A stretch of 64,000 bases of DNA from Oleiharenicola sp. (GTDB lineage: Bacteria > Verrucomicrobiota > Verrucomicrobiia > Opitutales > Opitutaceae), in NCBI GenBank assembly GCA_025363455.1, contig JANYDW010000027.1, positions 28,700 to 92,699 on the forward strand, written 5' to 3'. The notes under the pieces are model-generated. The model did no database searches. It saw only the letters and a list, made by a program, of their open reading frames with translations, and was not told where the DNA came from. Position numbers and translations under genes: made by a program. Below, one piece after another: positions 36,121-43,616 of the stretch; the first letter of the stretch is position 1, and each line of letters begins with the position of its first letter.

Positions 36121-36690
36121 ATGAGAAAGCTCAGGATTTTTGAACATATCTCACTGGACGGCGTAATCGAGCACGACGATGGCTACGCCTATGGCGCATG
36201 GACGGCACCGTATCGCAGCCCCGCCGGGCTGGCGGCCGTCCTCGCGGCCCAAGGCCCGAGCTTCGATCTGCTGCTGGGCCGCCACACGTACGATCTCTGG
36301 GCCAGCTTCTGGCCGAAGGCCGGGCACAGTCCCATGGCGGACCGGCTGAACGCTGCGACGAAATACGTCGCAACCCACCGGCCGGAGAGCCTCGGCTGGG
36401 GGCCGGCGAAGGACTTGGGCGGGGACCTCATTGAAGGCGTTCGCGGCCTCAAGGCAGAAGACGGTCCTGACCTGATCCTCTGGGGAAGTTCAACGCTGAC
36501 GTCGGTGCTGCTCGGGCAAGGGCTGGTCGACGAGGTGGTGCTGGCCGTCTCCCCGGTCCTGCTGGGCCGGGGCAAACGCTTCTTTTCGGACACGGTTGCG
36601 GCGCGCGAACTGGCTTTCGTCAGCACGATGACCACGCCCACCGGCGTACTCCTAAACACTTATCGGCACGTTGGAGCGCTGCGAACCTAG
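36121..36690 (+). CDS. DHFR/RibD-like reductase domain protein
   Basis: This 189-residue single-domain protein has the RibD C-terminal/DHFR-like fold signatures: start RKLRIFEHISLDGVI, GRHTYDLWASFWP, an adenine/NADPH-binding stretch DLILWGSSTLTSVLL, and the C-terminal VLAVSPVLLGRGKRFF. These stand-alone proteins are presumed NAD(P)H-dependent reductases of unknown substrate. A GGAG ribosome site stands about 10 bases before the ATG. The gene appears monocistronic. Confidence 0.85.
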   Translation: MRKLRIFEHISLDGVIEHDDGYAYGAWTAPYRSPAGLAAVLAAQGPSFDLLLGRHTYDLWASFWPKAGHSPMADRLNAATKYVATHRPESLGWGPAKDLGGDLIEGVRGLKAEDGPDLILWGSSTLTSVLLGQGLVDEVVLAVSPVLLGRGKRFFSDTVAARELAFVSTMTTPTGVLLNTYRHVGALRT

Positions 36691-36794
36691 GCGCGGCAGG
36701 CCGTAGCGTTCATCAAAGTCCGACGGAGTTAACCCGCGGGCCGGAGCGGCGATCTCCGGTCGCTTCGGCCACGGAATCGAGAATAAGACCTACT

Positions 36795-38390
36795 TTATGA
36801 AATCGGATCGCGGGTCGGCTGGCCATTGACGAGGCGCAGCAGACCGAGCGGATTCGAGTTCTTGAGTGGCTCCGGCAGGAGTTCCTCGCCGAGTGCTTGA
36901 TAGCATACGGGACGCGCGAAGCGCAGCATCGCCGCGGTGCCTACCGAGGTGAACCTCACGTCCGTGGTCGCGGGATAGGGCCCACCGTGATTCATCGCGT
37001 GGCAAACCTCGACCCCGGTCGGGAAGCCATTGAGGAGCACGCGACCGACCTTTTGTTCGAGCGCGGCGAGCAGGGGACGCACCCCGGCCGAGTCCGCGGC
37101 GGTCGCGTGGAACGTCGCCGTGAGCTGGCCTTCGAGCGCGGCGGCGCCCGCGGCGAAGTCGGCGAGCTGGTCGGCGAGAATCACGAGCACAAACGGCCCG
37201 AAGGCCTCGGTCGCCAGCGCAGGATGGGAGATGAAGTCCTTAACCGTGGTGGTCGCGACACTTGGCTGACCTTCGGTCTTCGCCGCATCGGCCACGGCCG
37301 CGCCCGCCGCGAGCGGTTGCACCCCGGCGACGCCGGTGATCTTGGCGCGGTTTTCCTGAAAGGAGTCGCGGATGCCGCTGGTGAGCATGGTGGCGTTCGG
37401 CGCGGCGCGGACGAGTTCGCCGAGCTTGGCCATGAACGCATCGGTCTCCGGGCCGCGCACGGCGAACACGATCCCGGGTTTGGTGCAGAACTGCCCGACG
37501 CCAAGGGTGAACGAAGTGAGCAGGCCCTGCGCGATCGCGGCGCCACGCTCGCGCAGCGCGCCCGGGAAGAGAAAGACGGGATTGATGCTGCTCATCTCCG
37601 CGAAGACGGGGATCGGATGCGGCCGCGCGGCTGCGGCATCAAAGAGCGCGCGGCCCGCGGTATGGGACCCCGTGAAACCGACGGCGGAAATCGCCGGGTG
37701 CTTCACCATCGCGATGCCGACGGTTGAGCCGCCGCCGTGCACGAGCGAGAACACGCCCGCCGGCAAACCACACGCCGCGACCGCCCGGGTGACCGCGCCG
37801 CCCACGAGCTCCGCCGTGCCCGGATGCGCCCGGTGTGCTTTGACGACCACGGGGCAGCCGGCCGCGAGCGCGGAAGCCGTGTCGCCTCCCGCGACGGAGA
37901 AGGCCAAAGGAAAATTGCTCGAGCCAAACACCACCACCGGTCCCAGCGGCAGCAGCATGCGGCGTAGATCAGGCCGCGGTAGCGGCTGGCGATCCGGCAG
38001 CGCCGGATCGATGCGCGCATCAACCCACGAACCTTCCCGCGCGACCTGGGCAAAAAGCCGGAGCTGGCCGCAGGTGCGCGCGCGCTCGCCGGTGAGACGC
38101 GCGAGCGGCAAGCCCGTCTCGGCATTGGCGCGTTGGAGCAACGCATCGCCGAGCGCTTCGATTTCGGTGGCGATCTTTTCGAGGAATTTCGCGCGGTCCG
38201 CGCCCGAACACGTGCGATAGGTGGCGAAAGCACTGGCCGCGGCCTCGAGGGCGCGCGAAACTTCCTCCATGGCAGCCTCGTGAAAGTCGGGTTCGAGCGC
38301 GACCGCGGTCGCCGGATTCATGGCGCGAAATGTTTTAACGCCGGGTTGGCCGAGAACACCGGCGAGGAGGCTTTTGCCGTGCAGATTCAT
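36795..38390 (-). CDS. Aldehyde dehydrogenase, 2,5-dioxovalerate (ketoglutarate semialdehyde) type
   Basis: The product is about 531 residues from the ATG at 38390 (MNLHGKSLLAG). ALDH landmarks are present: VVVFGSSNFPLAFS, PVVVKAHRAHPGT, VGFTGSHTAGRAL, catalytic Glu in PVFAEMSSINPVF and catalytic Cys in GVGQFCTKPG. The GQFCTKPG form and the length of about 530 match the class that oxidises alpha-ketoglutarate semialdehyde to 2-oxoglutarate, the last step of non-phosphorylating pentose and sugar-acid oxidation. The arabinan-degrading genes further along make L-arabinose oxidation a reasonable inference, though no dehydratase gene is in the window. The in-frame extension to 38474 lacks support. 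Confidence 0.85.
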   Translation of the reverse strand: MNLHGKSLLAGVLGQPGVKTFRAMNPATAVALEPDFHEAAMEEVSRALEAAASAFATYRTCSGADRAKFLEKIATEIEALGDALLQRANAETGLPLARLTGERARTCGQLRLFAQVAREGSWVDARIDPALPDRQPLPRPDLRRMLLPLGPVVVFGSSNFPLAFSVAGGDTASALAAGCPVVVKAHRAHPGTAELVGGAVTRAVAACGLPAGVFSLVHGGGSTVGIAMVKHPAISAVGFTGSHTAGRALFDAAAARPHPIPVFAEMSSINPVFLFPGALRERGAAIAQGLLTSFTLGVGQFCTKPGIVFAVRGPETDAFMAKLGELVRAAPNATMLTSGIRDSFQENRAKITGVAGVQPLAAGAAVADAAKTEGQPSVATTTVKDFISHPALATEAFGPFVLVILADQLADFAAGAAALEGQLTATFHATAADSAGVRPLLAALEQKVGRVLLNGFPTGVEVCHAMNHGGPYPATTDVRFTSVGTAAMLRFARPVCYQALGEELLPEPLKNSNPLGLLRLVNGQPTRDPIS

Positions 38391-38634
38391 AAGGGGGAGG
38401 GGATGGTCGGGGGTGGAAGAGGCAGTTTTAACAGAAAGGACGCACGGGAAAGCATTTTCGCTGATTGATGCCAAGGGGTACCTGAAACGCGGGCTTTAGG
38501 TGACCACAGCCACGCCACTGTCAACGGGTTTTTGCTCGGTGGAATGCATACGACTTGGACCAGCAATCCCTCGTCCTCGGGACTATGAACTGCCCGCGTT
38601 GGCGCCCAAATAGAGAGCGTAGAAATCGCGTTTA

Positions 38635-38669
38635 AGGGGACTTTAGGGGGACCGCCGCTACACGCCGCT
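38635..38669 (+). repeat. Direct repeat, left copy, flanking a low-GC island
   Basis: AGGGGACTTTAGGGGGACCG followed by CCGCTACACGCCGCT matches, with about six mismatches in 35 bases, the copy at 40846-40880 in the same orientation. The pair encloses the winged-helix/nucleotidyltransferase genes. Confidence 0.65.
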
Positions 38670-39425
38670 CAAAGTCGGTAGAAAGAAGTTAATTCCTTCA
38701 GTAAATCGGGTAATTGGATTTTCGATATGCCGAAAGGCTTTAGGTCAACCGACTCCTTGGCGATACGCTCAAATGCGACCCTAAGGTCGGCCTGCAAGCT
38801 GTCCGGCAGCGTAATCGTTAGGCTGCGATCCAGAACGGTGAACAGACGGAAGATGTCGTTTTTGTGCTTCTTGATATTCTTCGAATCGATTTCCTCCCCC
38901 TTAGCTTTCCGGTCAAAAAGGTCTACAAAAGCGCGAGCCTTCAGCGGAATCAGTGCTTCCGCTTTAATTACGGAAAGGCCCTGAATCTCGGAACGGTTCG
39001 ACATGACAAAGTTATAGTAAGCGTCATCCATCAGAATGGCCGACAGACTTGAGACTTCTTCGTCGATGGGCAGCGGAGTTAATTCCGCACCTTCCGGCAG
39101 ATCGAGCGCATCAGGGACTCGCGCAAACAGCTCAAGCATCTCAGGGTAGTTCTGCTGCTTTGGACCGTAAAAGCGGTAGAACAGTCGCTTCCCGGTGCTT
39201 TTCTGCCGATTCTCGTATTCACCAAGCTTAACGAAGTTCCAAAAGGCTTCGGCGAATTCTCGATCCAAGGCTTCGACGCATAAAACGATATCGAGATCCT
39301 TCGTGGCCCGGAAACTAGCCCCAAGCTCTTCCATGGCCAGGCCTGAAGCGGTCCCCCCGATTAAGACATAACGGTTCGAGTATTTCGCGAAATGCTCTTT
39401 GAAGCGGTCTAATCCGTTTTACCAT
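38669..39425 (-). CDS. Nucleotidyltransferase (AbiEii-like), start disrupted by one extra A
   Basis: From ATG 39334 there are 221 residues, but conserved sequence continues upstream: RFKEHFAKYSNRYVLIGGTA precedes MEELGASFRATKDLDIVL, giving the nucleotidyltransferase GG...DxD motif (DLDIV). The natural start is most likely ATG 39425, overlapping the stop of the winged-helix gene; its frame joins the body only if the run of four As just after it (39417-39420 on plus) is read as three, giving M-V-N-G-L-D-R. As written the frame is off by one. Possible explanations are a sequencing error, a real mutation or coupled slippage. The family includes AbiE-type toxins that modify nucleic acids. It is AT-richer than the surroundings. 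Confidence 0.72.
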
Positions 39426-40411
39426 GGCACACTCCGCAATAGTTCATCGACCGCCATGCTCAACCTCTCATCCGGGGTATCGTTGAAGCTCAGAGCTAGG
39501 GAGAGCGGATCTACCGTAGGTTTTTCTGCCAAGAGACGAGGATCATAACGCCATAGCTCGAACTCCGCGTGCGCCATTTCTTTGGATACTTCAGGTATGA
39601 TCCGGATATCGGGAGATCGTTGAAGTTGCTTCCATTCCGCGTTTGTAACGGCCCAAGCAGTTCGGCGCGGAAAACCAATTAGCGTTCGCTTCTCTAAAGC
39701 AGCCTCACCGGCTAAGAAATCCAACCCTGAAAACCATTCATCCAAATAGATACGCTTTCTTACAGGTGAACGAAGGTGGGGTTGGGCGGCTTTCCAGAGT
39801 TCTTTTCCGGTAAGTGCAAATTTGAATGGCCCGTTTCTTCCTTCGTTTTCGCGGTGAACCAACTGGACGGTGCGAAGCTCGTCCAGCACCCGGATCATGG
39901 TCATTTTAGTATATCGGAAGCGCTCAGCCAAACGCCCCGCCGTCAGTTCCTCACTCGGATCTATTTTCCGGAGGAGGCAGGCCAAGGTTACCACTTGGCT
40001 GGCCGGAGAGAGTTTTGTAATCGGTTTCAAGATCCTCTTGAATTGCTCTCTCAAATCCAAGCCAAGGTCCGGGAGATAGAGTTGGTTACCGGGAACAATG
40101 AATGGAATTTTTCTCTCAATTAACCGCTTTCGATTATAAGGCTCCAAGGTCGCGGATACAAATATGCTGCGGCGATTCGTCTTCTGACGGATCCAATCTA
40201 CATGTTTCTCTATCGAGGCGGGTGTGAATTCTGTATCTCGGGAAAACAGCACCAGCAGACGCGTGCCCAGAATTTCGCAGTCTACTATCTCATAGCTTTC
40301 CCTAAGATAGGCCGGAAAACTGGAGGCTTGGTCAAACGAGCCGAAATTGGCCGAGATCCCCAACACGTTCCCAAGATAGGTCAGCGTTCTGGCCGATAGA
40401 GAGGTGTTCAT
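39419..40411 (-). CDS. Winged-helix protein, probable antitoxin/regulator of the adjacent nucleotidyltransferase
   Basis: This 330-residue protein has an N-terminal alpha/beta domain (about 1-120, with YEIVDCEILGTRLLVLFS and RRSIFVSATLEPYNRKRLI), then a winged-helix DNA-binding region at about 130-215 (ELTAGRLAERFRYTKMTMIR, ELRTVQLVHRENEG, FKFALTGKELW), and a C-terminal domain that may bind the partner. The stop TAA is embedded in the predicted start of the nucleotidyltransferase (ATGGTAA), the tight overlap seen in antitoxin-toxin pairs. Inverted repeats just upstream are candidate operators. It is clearly lower in GC than flanking genes, which suggests transfer. Confidence 0.7.
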   Translation of the reverse strand: MNTSLSARTLTYLGNVLGISANFGSFDQASSFPAYLRESYEIVDCEILGTRLLVLFSRDTEFTPASIEKHVDWIRQKTNRRSIFVSATLEPYNRKRLIERKIPFIVPGNQLYLPDLGLDLREQFKRILKPITKLSPASQVVTLACLLRKIDPSEELTAGRLAERFRYTKMTMIRVLDELRTVQLVHRENEGRNGPFKFALTGKELWKAAQPHLRSPVRKRIYLDEWFSGLDFLAGEAALEKRTLIGFPRRTAWAVTNAEWKQLQRSPDIRIIPEVSKEMAHAEFELWRYDPRLLAEKPTVDPLSLALSFNDTPDERLSMAVDELLRSVPW

Positions 40412-40424
40412 AAATAAGGAGATA

Positions 40425-40461
40425 ACGCATTTTATGCGTAAATAACAACACGAATGTTATT
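40425..40461. promoter_or_regulatory. Two inverted repeats upstream of the winged-helix gene (candidate operators)
   Basis: ACGCAT-TTT-ATGCGT (40425-40439) and AATAACA...TGTTATT (40441-40461) are perfect palindromes 14 to 50 bases upstream of the start at 40411. They lie in an AT-rich stretch that should hold the promoter. Autoregulation by the winged-helix protein is an inference. Confidence 0.5.
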
Positions 40462-40845
40462 ATGCATATTTAATGTTACTCTACCAAAAGGTTGCATTAT
40501 CTAATCGCCCACCTGCCTGCTTAAACCACTCGAACCATTCATCGTTTCCAGAGCCCTTGGCGGCCAACTGGAGCCCGGGCTTCGCGATGCTCGATCCAAG
40601 GAATCAGCCGACTCGGGCTCAGTCAGAAGGCCCTGCCTCCCACAGCTTGACCATCCGGACAGCATCGCCCACGCCCGGTCTATGGCAACCCGAAGTTGGC
40701 GTTCGGTGGATGAGCATATCTAAATACCAGATCTTGAATCTCTCTTCGGGCGTTAGCTGAGGCGACTCACGCGATAGCATGTGCGATGCTTCGTGTCGCC
40801 AAAGGAGCGTCAGAGAATTGAATCCTCACGGTGGACACTTGGTTC

Positions 40846-40880
40846 AGGGGGACTTTGGGGGGACTGCCGCTAAAAACCGC
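40846..40880 (+). repeat. Direct repeat, right copy, flanking a low-GC island
   Basis: GGGGGACTTTGGGGGGACTG followed by CCGCTAAAAACCGCT is the partner of 38635-38669. The stretch 40462-40845 between the operators and this repeat holds no convincing gene; an open frame at 40473-40760 has no recognisable protein features. Confidence 0.65.
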
Positions 40881-40942
40881 TATTGTCCGCTAATGACCGA
40901 CAGATACTCCAACCTTCCTGAGAAATCTCAGAAGGTGCGCAA

Positions 40943-40972
40943 CAAAAAGCCCTCCCGAGCGGGGAGGGCTTT
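40943..40972 (-). terminator. Rho-independent terminator of the tRNA gene
   Basis: On the minus strand AGCCCTCCC pairs with GGGAGGGCT around a 5-base loop and is followed by TTTTTG. It starts about 6 bases beyond the tRNA 3' end. Confidence 0.85.
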
Positions 40973-40977
40973 AAAAT

Positions 40978-41054
<77 letters not shown>

Positions 41055-41136
41055 TCAAGGGAGGGGCAACGTGCTCACCTCACCACTCTCTGTCAACGGG
41101 TTTCTATAGTTCCAGTTTAAGGTGGCTTTACGCCTT

Positions 41137-41202
41137 TGTAGGGCCGGTCCCGCGGCCGCGGGACCGCCGGGCCAAGGCCTGCCGGCGAGCGGCAGCCCTA
41201 CA
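41137..41202. repeat. REP-like palindrome (TGTAGGGC family), copy 1
   Basis: It starts TGTAGGGCCGGTCCCGCGGC and ends GAGCGGCAGCCCTACA, with an internal CGCGGCCGCG palindrome. The outer TGTAGGG/CCCTACA ends recur at 42195-42249 and in half-sites at 42391 and 43589. Confidence 0.75.
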
Positions 41203-41276
41203 CTCTGAAATAAGCCCGGGCCCCGAATACCGCTTTGCATGATCTGGGTCTTCGGTCAGGCTGCTGGTTCCCTCGC

Positions 41277-42182
41277 ATGAAATTCAAACCTACCCTGAAA
41301 CGCATCAAGTTCGGCGGGCTCGCCGCCGTGGAACTGCAGACCGCCAAGCTGCGCTTGGTCGTCGTGACCGCCCAGGGGCCGCGCATCGCCTTCTTTGGGC
41401 GCCCCGGCGGTGAAAACCTGCTGCTCTGGGGGCCGGGCAAATACAAACGCAAGTCCTGGGAGCTGATGGGCGGCCACCGACTCTGGATCACGCGGCCCGG
41501 CGCGGACGAGGCTGAGGAAACTTATTCGCCCGACAAAGCTGCAAGCGAAGTGAGCCTGGACACCCGGTCGTTCACGGTGACCGCCCCGATGGACCCGGTA
41601 CATTTCACGCGTCGAGGTTTCACCATCACGGCGCTCGCGCCTGACCGGCTTCAGCTGGACCACTTCCTCGTCAACGACGGGAACATGCTCTGGAGCGGAG
41701 GACTCTGGTCCATCACGAGCACGGTGCCGGTCGGCGGTGCGCAGTACATCATCCCGCTCGGCGATGGCAGCCGCTGGGACTACGCCACCGTGGTCGCCGT
41801 ACGCACGTGGGGTGACGACCAGGGGGCGAAGACCTTCCTCGATCCACGTTTCGCCTTCACGCCCGACACTTTCCGCCTCGACCCGGTGTCCGGTCTTGAG
41901 AACAAGCGGATGGTCAAGGCGGATGCGGGGGTGATCGGCATGCACTCGCCCGGCCTCGGCCTCTTGTTCGCCAAACACACTGCTTACGATCCCGCCGACA
42001 ACTATCCGTTGGGAACCAACACCGCCCTCTACGTCGGACCGAAGAGCTTCATGGTCGAGATGGAGATGATGGGCCCGATGGTGACGGTGAAGCCGCGGCA
42101 GACGCTCCGGCACGCCGAGACCTGGGTGCTGAACGCCGCGAAGGCCGCGCCGACGGCGAAGAGCCTGCGCGGGTTGTTTTGA
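41277..42182 (+). CDS. DUF4380-like protein, possible aldose-epimerase fold
   Basis: The product is about 301 residues from the ATG at 41277 (MKFKPTLKRIKFGGLAAVEL), preferred over the in-frame ATG at 41235 because the latter adds residues from the preceding repeat-rich gap. Segments RLVVVTAQGPRIAFFG, ELMGGHRLWITRPGADE, GGLWSITSTVPVGGA and AETWVLNA resemble the galactose-mutarotase-like beta-sandwich of DUF4380 proteins, found near carbohydrate genes. No signal peptide is present. Its place next to the LacI regulator and arabinan genes supports a role in sugar handling, but catalysis is unproven. Confidence 0.7.
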   Translation: MKFKPTLKRIKFGGLAAVELQTAKLRLVVVTAQGPRIAFFGRPGGENLLLWGPGKYKRKSWELMGGHRLWITRPGADEAEETYSPDKAASEVSLDTRSFTVTAPMDPVHFTRRGFTITALAPDRLQLDHFLVNDGNMLWSGGLWSITSTVPVGGAQYIIPLGDGSRWDYATVVAVRTWGDDQGAKTFLDPRFAFTPDTFRLDPVSGLENKRMVKADAGVIGMHSPGLGLLFAKHTAYDPADNYPLGTNTALYVGPKSFMVEMEMMGPMVTVKPRQTLRHAETWVLNAAKAAPTAKSLRGLF

Positions 42183-42194
42183 CTAGGGTATTAA

Positions 42195-42249
42195 TGTAGG
42201 GCTGTCGCTTGCGGCAGGCCGAGGTCCGGCGGCGAGCGCCGACCCTACA
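42195..42249. repeat. REP-like palindrome (TGTAGGGC family), copy 2
   Basis: It starts TGTAGGGCTGTCGCTTGCGG and ends GCGAGCGCCGACCCTACA. It shares the outer ends and the GGCGAGC core with 41137-41202. Confidence 0.7.
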
Positions 42250-42273
42250 AAGGCAAAAATGACCTGACGGGTG

Positions 42274-42297
42274 GGCGTCGGTTTGCACATCGACGCC
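42274..42297. repeat. Short hairpin GGCGTCGG...CGACGCC, copy 1
   Basis: GGCGTCG pairs with CGACGCC around a short loop containing TTTGCACAT. The same unit occurs at 45662-45685. Either could act as a terminator stem but neither has a T-tract. Confidence 0.55.
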
Positions 42298-42390
42298 GAT
42301 TGTCGCCGGGGTGTCCTGTTGTTCGCTGACTGCGAACCCGGGATCAGTCGCGCAGCCTGCGCTGCGGCTGAGAAACCGCCGACCACCTTT

Positions 42391-42416
42391 GGCGGGATCA
42401 GCGATCCCGCCCTACA
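42391..42416. repeat. GGCGGGATCAGCGATCCCGCC palindrome, copy 1
   Basis: GGCGGGATC and GATCCCGCC form a perfect stem followed by CTACA. The same 26 bases recur at 43589-43614. This copy overlaps the last codons of the LacI-type gene, so the repeat may have supplied its C-terminus. Confidence 0.75.
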
Positions 42417-43471
42417 GTTTTCGCTGGTCGCGCTGTTTGCGCCCGTACCGACGAGCCATCCACCCAACTGGCGCCAACCAGGGTGGCGCGGGGAAAATCC
42501 GGGATACCAGATTCATTGCGGTGTATCTGGCCCACGACCATGTCGACCGCCGCCTCGCCGACGGCGTCGTTATGCTGGTTCATGCCGGAAATCTCGGCGT
42601 GGCTTTCCCGCCACTCCAGCTGGATGACGCCGACATCCTGTGGCACGCGCAGGCCGCGTTCCTTCAACCACGGAAAGACGATGTTGTAGAGCGTGAGCAG
42701 GACATCGGGTCGATGCCGGGCGAACCAGGCTTGGAACGGTTTGCCTTCAGCTCGCGCCTGCTGGTCTCCGCGAAAAGAAGGCACCCGGCGCACGGCAGGC
42801 AAGCCCTGCTGGGCCGTGAGCATCGCGCCGGAAAAGCGCCCTTCGACCAGCCGGTCGATCCGTTCCTCGACGACGAGCGCCGGCCGCTGGTAGCCGAGCG
42901 CGAGGGCACGTTCGAAGGCCTGGATGACGAGGTCGTGGTGATCGACGCAGCTGAAGGAGAGCGCGGGGTCGCGCGTGCGCACACCCGTAACCACGGTGGG
43001 GAAGGCGGCCCAGACGGCCTGCAGGTGCGGCGGCAGGTGGTTGTGGTCCATCAGGCCGACGATGATGATGCCCTTGATGCCCCGGGTACGGAGGATGCGG
43101 ATCCAGCTCTCGGCTTTCAGCTTGGGATCGTGCAGCCAGAAATGATCGAAGGTGTAGCCGAGCTGGAGGCCGCGGCGTTCGCAGCCCCGCACGTAGGCCG
43201 GGATGGTGGCGTGGGTGCGGAAGGCCTTGGGGTCGCGATGGGCGTTGACGAGGGCGAGCTTGGCCTGGAACTGAGCGGAGCGGCCGGCACGCAGCTGCGC
43301 GATGAGGTGGGACACCACGGCGTTCGGCCGGTAGCCGAGTTTGTCTGCTGCCTTGCGGATGAGTTCGCGCGTCGATTCCGGGATCGACCGGTGCCCGCGC
43401 AACGCCAGCGAAACGGTGTTCTTGGAATAGCCGACCTGGTCGGCAATGACACGCATGGTGACGGGGGGCAT
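42398..43471 (-). CDS. LacI-family transcriptional regulator
   Basis: This 357-residue regulator has an N-terminal LacI helix-turn-helix (MRVIADQVGYSKNTVSLALR), hinge helix region (LGYRPNAVVSHLIAQLR), and a periplasmic-binding-protein-like effector domain (GIKGIIIVGLMDHN, FPTVVTGVRTRDP, RPALVVEERIDRLV). LacI proteins usually repress carbohydrate genes until a sugar binds. Two identical GGCGGGATC palindromes lie at its 3' end and in its 5' flank, but they look like dispersed repeats rather than operators. The neighbouring GH51 gene is the likely regulated target. Confidence 0.88.
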   Translation of the reverse strand: MPPVTMRVIADQVGYSKNTVSLALRGHRSIPESTRELIRKAADKLGYRPNAVVSHLIAQLRAGRSAQFQAKLALVNAHRDPKAFRTHATIPAYVRGCERRGLQLGYTFDHFWLHDPKLKAESWIRILRTRGIKGIIIVGLMDHNHLPPHLQAVWAAFPTVVTGVRTRDPALSFSCVDHHDLVIQAFERALALGYQRPALVVEERIDRLVEGRFSGAMLTAQQGLPAVRRVPSFRGDQQARAEGKPFQAWFARHRPDVLLTLYNIVFPWLKERGLRVPQDVGVIQLEWRESHAEISGMNQHNDAVGEAAVDMVVGQIHRNESGIPDFPRATLVGASWVDGSSVRAQTARPAKTVGRDR

Positions 43472-43588
43472 GACGGGGGTGCCGCCATTGGAGTCAAGTT
43501 TACCTAACCGTCAAGTGAAGGGTGGCGTTCAGTTCCGCAGGGCGTGATCGCCGTTCCCGCCTGATTGCCAACAGCACAACATTTTCGA

Positions 43589-43614
43589 GGCGGGATCAGC
43601 GATCCCGCCCTACA
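43589..43614. repeat. GGCGGGATCAGCGATCCCGCC palindrome, copy 2
   Basis: This is an identical copy of 42391-42416, immediately after the GH51 stop (minus strand 43617). The two direct copies bracket the LacI gene. Confidence 0.75.
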
Positions 43615-43616
43615 TC

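Noticed and set aside
40416..40445. AAGGAG followed by ATGCGTAAATAA on the plus strand, a tiny leader-like frame
   Set aside because: It has only three codons and lies inside the palindromes upstream of a minus-strand gene; chance is more likely.
40473..40760. Possible 95-residue gene between the island and the tRNA
   Set aside because: There is no ribosome site, no recognisable protein pattern and an atypical composition; it probably is non-coding flank.
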